Made by a program: the position numbers and the translations under genes. A stretch of DNA of 52,555 nucleotides from Sphingopyxis sp. (lineage in GTDB: Bacteria; Pseudomonadota; Alphaproteobacteria; Sphingomonadales; Sphingomonadaceae): contig JAEULK010000082.1 in the NCBI GenBank assembly GCA_016793775.1, positions 1 to 52,555 of the forward strand, written 5' to 3'. Shown one piece after another: positions 35,043 through 45,400 of this stretch. Numbering within the stretch: position 1 is the stretch's first letter; every line of letters begins with the position of its first letter. The notes below the pieces were generated by a model. The model ran no database searches, had not been told where the DNA came from, and saw only the letters and a list, made by a program, of their open reading frames with translations.

Positions 35043-38000
35043 TCAATCCCCGATCAGCGTAAACGGCGCCCAGGCGTTGGGATGCGCCCAGGTCGCGTCG
35101 AGGCCGTGGACCTTGACCCCGTCCTTGTCCCTGTTCGCGCGAATAGCGCGCATCGCACGCCGCAGCGCCTCGGCGCGGCTCATCGCCTTGTCCGCCTGCG
35201 TTTGCTTGACCGCGAACACCGTCAGCTTTTCCGCGACATCGTCGCGCACCGGCCAGTGCGACACCAGCAGGTTGCGCGCGCCAGCATAGAGGAACGCGCG
35301 CGCCAGCCCCGACAGCCCCGGTGCGCCCTGGCTGCCGTCGCCCGCCGCGGTGTTGCACGCCGACAAGATCACCCAGTCGGCATCGAGCTTCAGCGCCGAC
35401 ACTTCGGACGCGGTCAGATAACCGTCGTCGGCCGCGCTCGCCTCTCGGGGCGGGGTGAAGATCAGCCCCGGCTCGGCGATGCCGGTCAGGTCGCCGCCGA
35501 GCAGCCCGTGCGTCGCCAGCGTCATGATGTCGATGCGCGCGAGGTCGGCCGTCTTGAAATTGCTCTCGGTGTCGAGGCCCGCAAGGAACAGCCGCCTCTC
35601 GCCGCTGCCCAGCGCCTCGGCCATCGCGCGCAACTCGCCGACCGTGCCGGGCAACCGCGCCATGGCGTTGATCTCGTCGAAACTGGCGAGGCCCTTGGCG
35701 ACCCCCGCACCGCGCGTCCCGAACAGGTCGCCCGCGCGCACCGCGCGTTCGACCGCCGGCCCGCGGCTCGATCTTTCCTTGGCCTCGCCGGCGAGCAGCG
35801 GATCGCCGAAGCCCAGGAATTCGGCCCCGCCCGCGTCATCTTCGCCGGCGGGCGCCATCTTGCGCAGCAGCGCCAGCGATTGCAGCGACGGAATCTGCGC
35901 CAGCGCATAATCCTCGCCCATCCACTTCGTCGCGCGCAGATCGTCGGGAACATTGTCCAGCCCCGTTGGCGCCTCGGTGACCAGCATGGCAAAGGGCATC
36001 GAAGCCAGCGAGCCCGAAGCGGCGACGAACATCTGCCTCTTGCCCGCCAGCAACGGCGCCACCGGCCCGACGAGCTGCTGGTACAGCGCAAAGGCGGTGT
36101 CGCGGTCGAAACCGCCCTGCCCGCCGTCGACCGCCGCGGTCCAGTCGGCGATTTCGCCGTAATCGGCCTCGATCTTGCTCCCCGCGAACCACAGCAGGCG
36201 CCGCGCCGCGGCGTCGATCTCGGTCCTTGTCCATGCCGAGCGGTGCCAGGCGACGCCCGCGCCGGTGACCAGCACCACATGCGTGCCGAAATCGCTCGGC
36301 ACCACCATCAGCATCGCCTCGTCGGGCCGCAGCAACGCCTGCGCCGCCCCGACGTCGAGCGGCTCGGGCTGGATCAGCGCGAAATAATCGGGCGCCTCGG
36401 TCCTCAGGCGCGCGTCGATTGCCGCCATCCGCGGCGCCAGTTCGGCGCGCTTCGCCTCCAGCTCGGTGCGCGCCGCGACGTCCTCGTCGCTCGCGCCGCC
36501 GACGACCGCGGCATATTTGGCGTCGAGATCGGCCGATTGCGCGAGCAGCATCTCGCGCTCGTTCGCCAGCGCGCCCAGTTCGGGCCCGCGCGCCTCCGCC
36601 GCCCGCTGCGCCGCCGTCCGGGCCACCGCGCGGCTCGCCGGCGTGAACAGCGCCGATTGCAGCGCCGCAAAGGCATCGCCGCGCAGCGTCGCCAGCTTCG
36701 CACCGCCCGGATCGGCCTTCGCCAGCGTCTCCGCCGGCGCGATCGCCAGCCCCTTGCTCCAGCTCGCGTCGGCAAAGATCAGATGGATGTCGGCGGCGCC
36801 GCGCATCCAGATCGAGTTCGTCCCTGCCCCCGACGCGCCACCACCGCGGATCCGCGCCATCGCCGGCGCCACCAGGTCGAGCGCGGTCGGCGCCTTTGCA
36901 GGCAGGCTCAGCCGCGCCTTGGCGAGCAGCAGGGTGGTTTCGATCTGCGCCAACGGCTCGACCGCGGGGCGCTCGTCGAGCAATTTCTTCGCCAGCGCCA
37001 GCTCGCCCTCGGCGGCCTCCGGCTTGAAATTCGCGAGCAGCGCGGCGCCGTAAAGCTGATGCCGCTCGAACTCCTCATAGGTCCCTTTGGGCAATTGCTC
37101 GCCGCGCCGCACGATTTCCTTGCCGACCACCTCGGCCTCGGCCGCCTTGCCCAGCGCCAGCAGGACCTTGAGCTTGTCGGACAATTCCTCGGTGCTCAGG
37201 CTCTTGCCGACAAAATGCACCGGCGGAATCTCGCCGCGCTTGCGCATCTCTTCGGCATGCACCTCCATCGAGGCGTTCTGCACGTCGCCGAGGTCGAGCA
37301 AAGCCAGCCGCCGGTCGGCCCAGGTCAGCGCCGTGGCGGCATCGCCCGTCTCGACCAGCGCGTCGATATAGCGGCTCACCGTATCGGCGTTGGAAAAACT
37401 GGTCTGCGACGACAGCCGCAGCAGTTCGCGCAGATTGACCACCGCCTCCTGCGACCGCCCGGCCTGCTGCAACAGCGAGGCGTAAAAGCCCAGCTGCCGC
37501 GGCACATCGTCATTCTGCGGCCCCAGCCAGCGCCGCGTCGTCGCCAGCGCCTGCGCCAGTGCCGTGATCGCCTCGTCGGGACGCCCCGCTTCGGCCAGGA
37601 ACACCGCCTTCCAGTTCAGCGCGCGGCCATGGATCGGGCTGTCGATCCCCGGCCCCGCCGCCAGCCGCGCCAGCAGGCCGTCGACCAGCGCCAGATTTTC
37701 CGCCGGTCCGCGCCGGTCCTGATAATAGAGCGCCTCGACCCGGCTATAGTCGCGCTGCACCGCGTCGCTCGCCGCGATCCGCCGGTCGAGCGCCGCCACA
37801 TCGTCGGCCCGCCCGAGCGCGCGCAGCAGCGCGACATATTGGTCGTAGGTTTCGTCCTTGCCGTAGAAATAATTGCCGTGCTTGACGATCATCCGGTCGA
37901 AATATTCGGCGAAATAGCGCGCCGCGTCGTCGTTCCGCCCCGCCGCCGCCAGCAGCCGCGCCTGGCTGTTCAGGTCGTTGGAAAATTCGGCCTCCATGCC

Positions 38001-39068
38001 CGCGCGCCGCTCGAAGGCGATCAGCTCGTCGCCGAAGCGGCGGTCGTAATCGCTGCCGGTCTGCGGCGGGTTGTAGCGCAGCAGCGCGGCGAACTGATTG
38101 CCCTCGACCCCGTCGATCGCGTCGATCGCTTCGATGAAATGCGGCGCGGACGCCAGCACCGGCACATAGGCCAGCGGCGCGAAATGCCCGATCTCCGCGC
38201 CCCCGGCATCCGGCCTGGCATAGGAGCGCCAGGTCTCGAGCCGCAGCGCGCGCGCCCTGTCGCCGCGGTCCCAATCGGGGCCCGCGTCCTCGAGCTGCCC
38301 GGCAAAGGCGATGGCGGCGCGCAGCGCGGCCAGATCGGTGGAGGCGGCCCTGGCCGGAATCGCGCGCGCCGCACCCGCCAGCTCCAGCCCCTTCGCCGGT
38401 TGCAGCGTCGCCTCGGCGATCGTCGCGCCGTTGAGCAGCGCAATCCGCAGCAGGTCGGCATTGCCGCCGCCGTCCGCCGCGCGCGCCAGGTCGATGACGC
38501 TGTCGTACAGCGCGCCCGCCTGCTCGATCTCGTTGCTGCGCCACTGCGTCGCCGCCAGGTTCGACAGGCTGGCGATCGTCGCGGGCGCCAGGCTGCCCTC
38601 GGCCTTGTCGCGCGCGCGATAGACACGGTCGAGGATCGCCCGCGCCTCCTCGGTCCGCCCCTGCCGCGACAGCAGCACCGCGTAATTGCTCTCGACGATG
38701 CGCAGCGCCGCGGGATCGGCGTCCTTCGCGCCGTTCAATCCGTCGAGCGCCGCTTCGAGGCTCGCCTGCGCCGCCGCCGTATCGCCGATCGCCAGGCTGA
38801 AAACCGCGCGCGCATTGCGCGATTGCGCCAGCTCGCTCGCGCTCAGCGCGTCGCGCTTCGCCCCATCGAGCAACGCCCGCGCCGCCTCGAACCGCCCGCT
38901 CGTGTAAAGCGCCATCGCCGCATCGAACAGCCCGGCGAAATCGGCCGGCGCGGCGGGCGCGGGCGCGCTGGCGGCGCTATCGGCCGCCTCCTGCGCCAGC
39001 CCCGGGGTCGGCAGGAGCAACAGCAGGGCGGCGCACCCTGCCCCCCACCGGCCCGCCCGGCCGCGCAT
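35043..39068 (-). CDS. secreted TPR-CHAT domain protein
   Basis: A 1341-aa protein with a signal peptide (MRGRAGRWGAGCAALLLLL... ending PGLAQ), a long helical TPR-like region (about 40-870) and a C-terminal CHAT domain (about 980-1341). CHAT is a caspase-like cysteine peptidase fold; the catalytic pair is present as LATHGLLGGD (H1187) and ILSACNTAAGDG (C1238), followed by LARAFLYAGARNLLVSHWPV. It is therefore probably an active protease or a regulated adaptor working outside the cytoplasm. The ATG at 39080 is an alternative start. No adjacent caspase partner, gasdermin or CRISPR gene is visible, so this is not a recognised immune operon. Confidence 0.9.
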   Translation of the reverse strand: MRGRAGRWGAGCAALLLLLPTPGLAQEAADSAASAPAPAAPADFAGLFDAAMALYTSGRFEAARALLDGAKRDALSASELAQSRNARAVFSLAIGDTAAAQASLEAALDGLNGAKDADPAALRIVESNYAVLLSRQGRTEEARAILDRVYRARDKAEGSLAPATIASLSNLAATQWRSNEIEQAGALYDSVIDLARAADGGGNADLLRIALLNGATIAEATLQPAKGLELAGAARAIPARAASTDLAALRAAIAFAGQLEDAGPDWDRGDRARALRLETWRSYARPDAGGAEIGHFAPLAYVPVLASAPHFIEAIDAIDGVEGNQFAALLRYNPPQTGSDYDRRFGDELIAFERRAGMEAEFSNDLNSQARLLAAAGRNDDAARYFAEYFDRMIVKHGNYFYGKDETYDQYVALLRALGRADDVAALDRRIAASDAVQRDYSRVEALYYQDRRGPAENLALVDGLLARLAAGPGIDSPIHGRALNWKAVFLAEAGRPDEAITALAQALATTRRWLGPQNDDVPRQLGFYASLLQQAGRSQEAVVNLRELLRLSSQTSFSNADTVSRYIDALVETGDAATALTWADRRLALLDLGDVQNASMEVHAEEMRKRGEIPPVHFVGKSLSTEELSDKLKVLLALGKAAEAEVVGKEIVRRGEQLPKGTYEEFERHQLYGAALLANFKPEAAEGELALAKKLLDERPAVEPLAQIETTLLLAKARLSLPAKAPTALDLVAPAMARIRGGGASGAGTNSIWMRGAADIHLIFADASWSKGLAIAPAETLAKADPGGAKLATLRGDAFAALQSALFTPASRAVARTAAQRAAEARGPELGALANEREMLLAQSADLDAKYAAVVGGASDEDVAARTELEAKRAELAPRMAAIDARLRTEAPDYFALIQPEPLDVGAAQALLRPDEAMLMVVPSDFGTHVVLVTGAGVAWHRSAWTRTEIDAAARRLLWFAGSKIEADYGEIADWTAAVDGGQGGFDRDTAFALYQQLVGPVAPLLAGKRQMFVAASGSLASMPFAMLVTEAPTGLDNVPDDLRATKWMGEDYALAQIPSLQSLALLRKMAPAGEDDAGGAEFLGFGDPLLAGEAKERSSRGPAVERAVRAGDLFGTRGAGVAKGLASFDEINAMARLPGTVGELRAMAEALGSGERRLFLAGLDTESNFKTADLARIDIMTLATHGLLGGDLTGIAEPGLIFTPPREASAADDGYLTASEVSALKLDADWVILSACNTAAGDGSQGAPGLSGLARAFLYAGARNLLVSHWPVRDDVAEKLTVFAVKQTQADKAMSRAEALRRAMRAIRANRDKDGVKVHGLDATWAHPNAWAPFTLIGD

Positions 39069-39155
39069 CTTGCCCCCCATGGCGCTGGCCCCCCAAAAAT
39101 CCGCCCCGATACAGCGTGCTAACATCGCCGCCGGTGCTTGTGGAGTCCTTCGCTC

Positions 39156-40544
39156 TCAATCCCCCGCAAAGTCGAACGCCGACACCCCGCGCTCGCCCTC
39201 GCGGAAGCGCAAAGGCCGACCCAGCGGCGGCATCGAGCGCTGGACGCAGCCGGTGCGCGTGCAGCGGCGGCACCCCAGCCCGATCGGCGTCGCGGGGCTG
39301 CGCATCAGGTCGACCCCGCGCGCCGCGATCAGCGGCGCCGCGACCTTGGCATCGACGCCGACGCAGACGGCAAAGCGCGCGGGCGTGCCGCTGCCGATCG
39401 CGCCCGGCGCCGCGACGCTGCGGCTTTGCGTGAACCAGCGGCTGCCATCCTCCAGCTCGACCAGGTCGGCGATCACCTCGCCGGGCCGCGCGAAGGCCTC
39501 ATGCACGCCCCACAAGGGGCAGCGCGCGTCGCCATCGACCAGCGGCGACTGGCTCGCCCCGGCATAACGTTTGCTCCCCTGCCCCGCGCGGTCGATGCGC
39601 AGCATGAAGAAGGGCAGCCCGCGCGCGCCGACGCGCTGGAGCGTCGTCAGCCGGTGCGCGACCTGCTCGAACCCCGCGCCGAAACGACGCTGGAGCAGCA
39701 GCAGGTCGTAACCCGTCGCGTCGCAGGCGCGCAAGAACCGGCTGTACGGCATCATCAGCGCCGCCGCGAAATAATGCACCAGATGGCGCTCGAACAGGCG
39801 CGCCGCCGCGGGTTCGGCGAACTCGGCCCCCGCAACCAGCGCGTCGATCTCGCCCTTCGCCTCGACCTGCGCCAGCGTCGCCGCCGCCTGAAAGGTCCGC
39901 GAGGCGGGGCGCAGCAGCTCGCTCAGCATCAATTGCCGCGCGTGCCAGTCGAGCCAACGCAGCCGGTCGGGCATCACATCGGTGGGCAATATGCGGATGC
40001 CGAGTTGATGCCGCGTGCGCAGCCGTTCCGAAATCGTGCCGTACAGATCGCCCCCCGCGAGCCGCAACTCGTCGGCCAGTTCCTCGGCGCGCGCATCGAG
40101 GTCGGGAAAATGGTTGCGCCACTTCTCGATCGCGCGGCGCACCGCGGCCACTTCGGGCGCATCGCCCTCGTTTTCGCCGCGCGCCTCGGGCGCCGAATCG
40201 AACAGTCGCGCAAAGGCCGCGGCGGTCGCCGGCGCCGATTGCAGCCATTCCTCGACCTCCTGCGCCCCAATGCCCAGGTCGGCGAAGCGCGGATCGGCGA
40301 GCCGCCGCCTGAGGCCCGCCGCGCCGCCCGGCACCTCGTCGGCACCGAGCGTTGCGGCGTCGAACCCGAAACGCTCGGCGAGCTTGACCAGCACCGTGGC
40401 CGACAAGGGCCGCTGGCCATGTTCGATCAGGTTGAGATAGCTCGGCGAGATATCGAGCGCGTCGGCCATCGCCGCCTGCGTCATCGCCGCCTCGCGCCGC
40501 ACCTTGCGCACCGCCGGCCCCGCAAACACCCGCCGCTCCGCCAT
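39156..40544 (-). CDS. RamB-like XRE/ScfR-family regulator
   Basis: A 462-aa regulator with an N-terminal helix-turn-helix of the XRE type (RREAAMTQAAMADALDISPS, YLNLIEHGQRPLS), a central IrrE/DUF955-like region that lacks a clear HExxH motif, and a cysteine-containing C-terminal domain (GLGCRRCTRTGCVQR). This is the short-chain fatty acyl-CoA regulator (ScfR) layout of RamB and MccR/PrpR relatives. RamB controls the glyoxylate bypass genes in corynebacteria, and here the gene is divergent from isocitrate lyase, which supports the same role by context. Confidence 0.85.
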   Translation of the reverse strand: MAERRVFAGPAVRKVRREAAMTQAAMADALDISPSYLNLIEHGQRPLSATVLVKLAERFGFDAATLGADEVPGGAAGLRRRLADPRFADLGIGAQEVEEWLQSAPATAAAFARLFDSAPEARGENEGDAPEVAAVRRAIEKWRNHFPDLDARAEELADELRLAGGDLYGTISERLRTRHQLGIRILPTDVMPDRLRWLDWHARQLMLSELLRPASRTFQAAATLAQVEAKGEIDALVAGAEFAEPAAARLFERHLVHYFAAALMMPYSRFLRACDATGYDLLLLQRRFGAGFEQVAHRLTTLQRVGARGLPFFMLRIDRAGQGSKRYAGASQSPLVDGDARCPLWGVHEAFARPGEVIADLVELEDGSRWFTQSRSVAAPGAIGSGTPARFAVCVGVDAKVAAPLIAARGVDLMRSPATPIGLGCRRCTRTGCVQRSMPPLGRPLRFREGERGVSAFDFAGD

Positions 40545-40548
40545 GCCT

Positions 40549-40640
40549 TGTAACTTTCTTTACTAATTTACACGCTAATTTACACCTTATCGCGCTATTT
40601 CACAAATATTATTGACAAAACTTTTCACTTTCGGCGCGCA
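40549..40640. promoter_or_regulatory. ramB-like/aceA divergent promoter with direct repeats
   Basis: CTAATTTACAC occurs at 40563-40573 and again at 40575-40585, with a degenerate CTATTTCAC at 40595-40603. AACTTTCTTTA (40552) and AACTTTTCACTTT (from 40619) vaguely resemble the A/T-rich RamB box. A TTGACA lies at 40612-40617, though no good -10 follows at the usual distance. The AT-rich block contrasts sharply with the surroundings and is the likely operator region for both genes. Confidence 0.6.
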
Positions 40641-40705
40641 TCGCGGCACATCCTGCTCATCACCCGGCCACTCTCCCCGAACGGCCGCACCGAAAGGACG
40701 ATATC

Positions 40706-42298
40706 ATGGGCTATCAGGAAGACATGGCGCAAACCGGTCGCCTCATCCGCGATTATGACGGCACCTGGGACGGCATCAGCAGCGAGAGCATCGCCCGCAT
40801 GCGCGCGCAGAACAAGTTCCGCACCGGCCTCGACGTCGCCCGCTACACCGCGCGCATCATGCGCGCCGACATGGCCGCCTATGACGCCGACCCCGCCAAC
40901 TACACCCAGTCCTTGGGCTGCTGGCACGGCTTCATCGCGCAGCAGAAGATGATCTCGGTCAAAAAGCATTTCGGCACCACCAAGGGCCGCTACATCTATC
41001 TGTCGGGCTGGATGATCGCCGCGCTGCGCAGCGAATTCGGTCCGCTGCCCGACCAGTCGATGCACGAAAAGACCAGCGTCCCGGCGCTGATCGAGGAAAT
41101 CTACACCTTCCTGCGCCAGGCCGACGCGCGTGAACTCGGCGGCCTGTTCCGCGACCTCGACGCCGCGCGCGCCGAAGGCGACGAACTCAAGGCCAAGCAG
41201 ATCCAGTCCGCGATCGACAATCATGAAACGCATGTCGTGCCGATCATCGCCGACATCGACGCGGGCTTCGGCAACGCCGAGGCGACCTATCTGCTCGCCA
41301 AGAAGATGATCGAAGCCGGTGCCTGCGCGCTCCAGATCGAGAACCAGGTCTCGGACGAAAAGCAGTGCGGCCACCAGGACGGCAAGGTCACCGTGCCGCA
41401 CGAGGATTTCATCGCGAAAATCCGCGCCTGCCGCTATGCCTTCATGGAACTCGGGGTCGAGGACGGCATCATCGTCACCCGCACCGACAGCCTCGGCGCG
41501 GGCCTGACCAAGCAGATCGCCTTCTCGAAGGAGCCCGGCGACCTCGGCGACCAGTATAACAGCTTCCTCGATTGCGAAGAGGTCGAGGGCGCGGGCAATC
41601 CCGGCGACGTCCTCATCAACCGCGACGGCAAGCTGATGCGCCCCATCCGCCTGCCCTCGAACCTGTACCAGTTCCGTGCCGGCACCGGCGAGGATCGCTG
41701 CGTCATGGATTGCATCGCCAGCCTTCAGAACGGCGCCGACCTGCTGTGGATCGAAACCGAAAAGCCGCACATCGAACAGATCGCCGGCATGGTCGACCGC
41801 ATCCGCGAAGTCGTCCCCAACGCGAAGCTCGCGTACAACAATTCGCCCAGCTTCAACTGGACGCTGAACTTCCGCCAGCAGGTGTTCGATGCGTGGACCG
41901 CACAGGGCAAGGACGTCAGCGCCTATGACCGCGCCAGGCTGATGAGCGTCGATTACGACGGCACCGCGCTCGGCGACGAGGCCGACAACCGGATCCGGAC
42001 CTTCCAGCGCGACGCGGCGAAGCGGGCGGGCATCTTCCACCACCTCATCACCCTGCCGACCTATCACACGGCCGCGCTCAGCACCGACAATCTCGCCAAG
42101 GAATATTTCGGCGACGAAGCGATGCTGGGTTACGTCAAGGGCGTCCAGCGCGCCGAAATCCGCCAGGGTATCGCCTGCGTGAAGCACCAGAATATGAGCG
42201 GAAGCGACATCGGCGACGATCACAAGGAATATTTCGCCGGCGAAGCGGCCCTCAAGGCCGCCGGCAAGGACAACACCATGAACCAGTTTGCGGCCTAG
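40706..42298 (+). CDS. aceA: isocitrate lyase
   Basis: First enzyme of the glyoxylate bypass, cleaving isocitrate to glyoxylate and succinate, needed for growth on acetate or fatty acids. It is the long (530 aa) form like that of Pseudomonas aeruginosa, with the active-site loop EKQCGHQDGK (catalytic C221), IADIDAGFGN metal-site aspartates, NYTQSLGCWHGF and YNNSPSFNW. AAAGGA lies 8 nt before the ATG. Malate synthase is not in the window. It is divergent from a RamB-like regulator. Confidence 0.96.
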   Translation: MGYQEDMAQTGRLIRDYDGTWDGISSESIARMRAQNKFRTGLDVARYTARIMRADMAAYDADPANYTQSLGCWHGFIAQQKMISVKKHFGTTKGRYIYLSGWMIAALRSEFGPLPDQSMHEKTSVPALIEEIYTFLRQADARELGGLFRDLDAARAEGDELKAKQIQSAIDNHETHVVPIIADIDAGFGNAEATYLLAKKMIEAGACALQIENQVSDEKQCGHQDGKVTVPHEDFIAKIRACRYAFMELGVEDGIIVTRTDSLGAGLTKQIAFSKEPGDLGDQYNSFLDCEEVEGAGNPGDVLINRDGKLMRPIRLPSNLYQFRAGTGEDRCVMDCIASLQNGADLLWIETEKPHIEQIAGMVDRIREVVPNAKLAYNNSPSFNWTLNFRQQVFDAWTAQGKDVSAYDRARLMSVDYDGTALGDEADNRIRTFQRDAAKRAGIFHHLITLPTYHTAALSTDNLAKEYFGDEAMLGYVKGVQRAEIRQGIACVKHQNMSGSDIGDDHKEYFAGEAALKAAGKDNTMNQFAA

Positions 42299-42315
42299 GA
42301 CCGCCTGACCGGCTT

Positions 42316-42411
42316 GGCGCGGGGTCAGCGACCCGGCCCCGCGCCTACCGAGCTTTCCTGGGGAGGAAAGCCTGTCCGTCGGAAACCCTCGGGTTTCCGG
42401 CGGGCATTTTT
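42316..42411 (+). terminator. tandem hairpins after aceA
   Basis: Hairpin 1 has arms GGCGCGGGG (42316-42324) and CCCCGCGCC (42337-42345). Hairpin 2 has arms GGAAACCC (42381-42388) and GGGTTTCC (42391-42398), extended by weaker pairs and followed by CATTTTTA. The second is a reasonable Rho-independent terminator for aceA. Confidence 0.7.
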
Positions 42412-42432
42412 ATGGGGTCGGCGAACCTCGCG

Positions 42433-45400
42433 TCACCACGACAGGGTGAAACCGATCGTCCCCGCATGCGACGTATACCCCCCACCAAAGCGGCCGTCGT
42501 AGCCCAAGTAGAAGCCGGCCTTGCTGGATACCGGCACGCGCACCCGCGCACCAAGCAAGGCGGTGTCGGGCTCGCTGGCGGCGGTCATCGCCAGCAGCCG
42601 GGTCGGCGCAAGTGCGAAAGCCACCGGCGTGCTCCGTTCGCGTCCGTCGAGTATCGCCAGATAGCGCGCCGAAACCGCCAGTTCGACCCCGCTCCAGCTC
42701 CGCGCGACCTCCAGCCCCGCCGAGGCGCGGGTGCGACTGTCGTTCCGCTTTGCGACGCGCAGCCCCAACGTGTCGCTTTCGGTAAAGCCGTCGGCGCGCA
42801 CCGCGACATGGTCGATCCCCGCCACCGGGCGCAGCGTCCATCCGCCCATGTCGAAGGCATAGCCCAGATCGAAAGCCACCCCGGCGACGCGCACGTCATA
42901 GTCGGCGGCCGAACTGCCGATGATCGTTCGCAGCGTCTCGGCCTCGCCCATGCCATAACTGCCCGACAGCACGGCGCTGAAGGCGCCGTCGTCATAGCGC
43001 AACGCCGCCCCGCCCTCGGTCAGCCTGACATCGCCGCTCTCGGTCGCTCCGCGCACATCGATGTCGAGGCTGCCACGATCGATGCCCGCCGCCAGCGACA
43101 AGTGCGGCGCCAGCGCCAGGTTGAACCCCGCGGCAAAGCCCTTCGCGTCGCGCCGTCCGCCCTGCCGGACGCGGAAGCCGTAAACCTCGCCCCAGCCCGC
43201 ATTGGCCGCCATCGGCCCGGCGAGCCGCCCGAGCAGCCGCCCGCCCAGGTCGAACAGCCCCGACTGCACCTCGGCATGGATGGTGCCGACCGCGACCACC
43301 TGGCCATTGAGTTCGTAGGTTTCGCGCAGCGTGTCGGTGACCGTGTCGGTGCGGGTTTCGTTGATCGTATAGACAGTGTCGGTGATCGTGTTGAAATTCT
43401 CGTCGGCGTCGACCAGATCGACCGATGTGCCGCCGGTCGTGCAGGTCGGCCGCGTGGTCGACGGCAGCGACGATATGTTGCAGGTCGACAGCGCGCCGGT
43501 CAGGATCGTGGCGGGACCGAAGGTCGTCACGCTCGTTACCGTCTCGACACCCGGCCCGGCCAGCGAATAAGTCGAGGCGCCGGTGACCGTCGTGCTCGTC
43601 GTCGTCGACGCGGTGCGCACAGGGTCGCCGATGATCACGCCCGGCCCTCCCGCCGCGGTGATCGCCGCCCGCGCCGCCGTCACGCCGCTCTGGACCGATG
43701 GGTCGGCAAAGGCGGTGGCGAATGTCTGGTCATAGAGCGGCGTGCCCCCCAGTAGCCTGCCGATGATCTGGGTCGAATAGGCTGTCGTCCGGTTGGTGAT
43801 CACCGTCGCCGGGTTGAACACCAGGCTTTCGCGCGACGAAAAGCTGAACGACTGGCCGGGGTTCGCAACGGCGACGTCGAGAAACACATTATTGGCATCG
43901 TAGCGCAGGCTGACCGACGAATTATTCGGTGTCGTCGTCAGCGGGCTGAACGTCCCTGATCGCCCCCCCGCTGCGGTAAGCAGCGTATAGCTTCCGACCG
44001 TGAAGGTGCCGCCGACGGCAAAGGCCGCGAGGCTGCCCGCGAGGCTCGCCGTGCCGGTGACATTGATCCGGTCGGCGGCGGCACTGCCGACATCCATGCG
44101 ATAGACGCTGCCCGCCGACAGCACCAGGTTTCCGTCGATCGTTATCGTCCCGATCGTGCCGTCATTGGCGTTGATCGTGCCGCGGTTGGCCAGCGATCCG
44201 GCAAAGGCCGACGTCCCGCCGCCGCTGTTCCACGTCCCGCTGTTGGTGAACAGCGACCCCGCGACCGAGGCTCCGGTGACATTGACAGTGCCGCTCATCG
44301 TGCCGCCGTTGGTCAGCGTGAAGGCGGTTCCGGCCGGTGTCCCCGCGACCGCGACGGCGCCGCCGATCGTGCCAAGGTTGCGGATATCGATCGCGCCGGT
44401 CGCCCCCGCGCTTTGAAAGATCTGGACTCCCGTCTGATCGCCGCTGACGCTGCCGCCCGCGCGAATCGTGACGTTGGCGGGGCCGGTCGTCGGCTCCAGC
44501 AGGATGCCGGTGCCGCTCGCGGTGATGGCGCCGGACAGGTCGGCCGTCAGCGAACCCCCTACCGACGGCGAGAACCGCAGGCCGATCCGGTCGGCGCCGG
44601 TCGTGCCGGTCTGGTTGATCGTGGTTCCGGCGGCGGTCGTGAACCGGGTCTCGCCACCGCTAAGGGGTATGAGCCAGACGCCGATATTCGCCACGTCGAT
44701 CGACCCGCCGCTGGCCAGCGTGATGTTGGCCCCGGCTTCGCGGCTGAAGGCGCTCAAGCCCGCGCCGGACGCAGAGGTGCTGGTCACCCGCGCATCGGTA
44801 GTGATCGTCAGCAGCGACGACGCGCTGTGTCCGGGGCCGGTGGTCAGCGAGGCGGAAATGCCGCCATTCACCACAGTGCCGCCGGTCATCGTCAGGTTGA
44901 TGTGGTCGGCGGCCTGGACGATGAGCGCGTTGATGCCGTTTGCCTGTCGGGTCGCGGCGATCGTGCCGCCCGCGAACCAGGCATCGAGGCGGCTGCTTTC
45001 CGCAACCAGCCGGACGCCCGCTTCGCCGCTGAACGTGGCACTGATCGGGACCGCCTGCGAGCCGAAGGTGACGCTGTTGCCCAGACCCGACGCCTGGATC
45101 ACGAGGGCGGTCGAGGGGCCGAAAATACCTACCACAGCGTCCGCCGTGCCGTTGGTGGAGACGTTGCCGTTGCCGGAATAGCGGATCGAGCCGCCGTTGC
45201 TGCTGACGAGCAAGCCGTCACTTTCATCGTAATCGTCCCAGCCGACAGTGTGGCTGACCGTGCCGTTGTTGACGACATTCAGCGGGCGCGGCGTCGCGCT
45301 CGGGGGGCTGCTCCCGCTCCCGTTGTCCACGAGCAATCCCCAGCCGCTGATTGTCGCGCCGCTGTTGATGATCACGTTGAGCGGCGCTGCGAGGTTCTGA

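Noticed and set aside
34995-39122. A 1375-codon open frame on the plus strand opposite the CHAT gene
   Set aside because: The translation is rich in Arg/Gln/His/Pro with no domains or signal, typical of the antisense of a high-GC gene. The opposite strand encodes a recognisable TPR-CHAT protein.
40612-40640. A -35/-10 promoter for aceA
   Set aside because: TTGACA is perfect but the expected -10 position is GC-rich; the start site cannot be placed from sequence.
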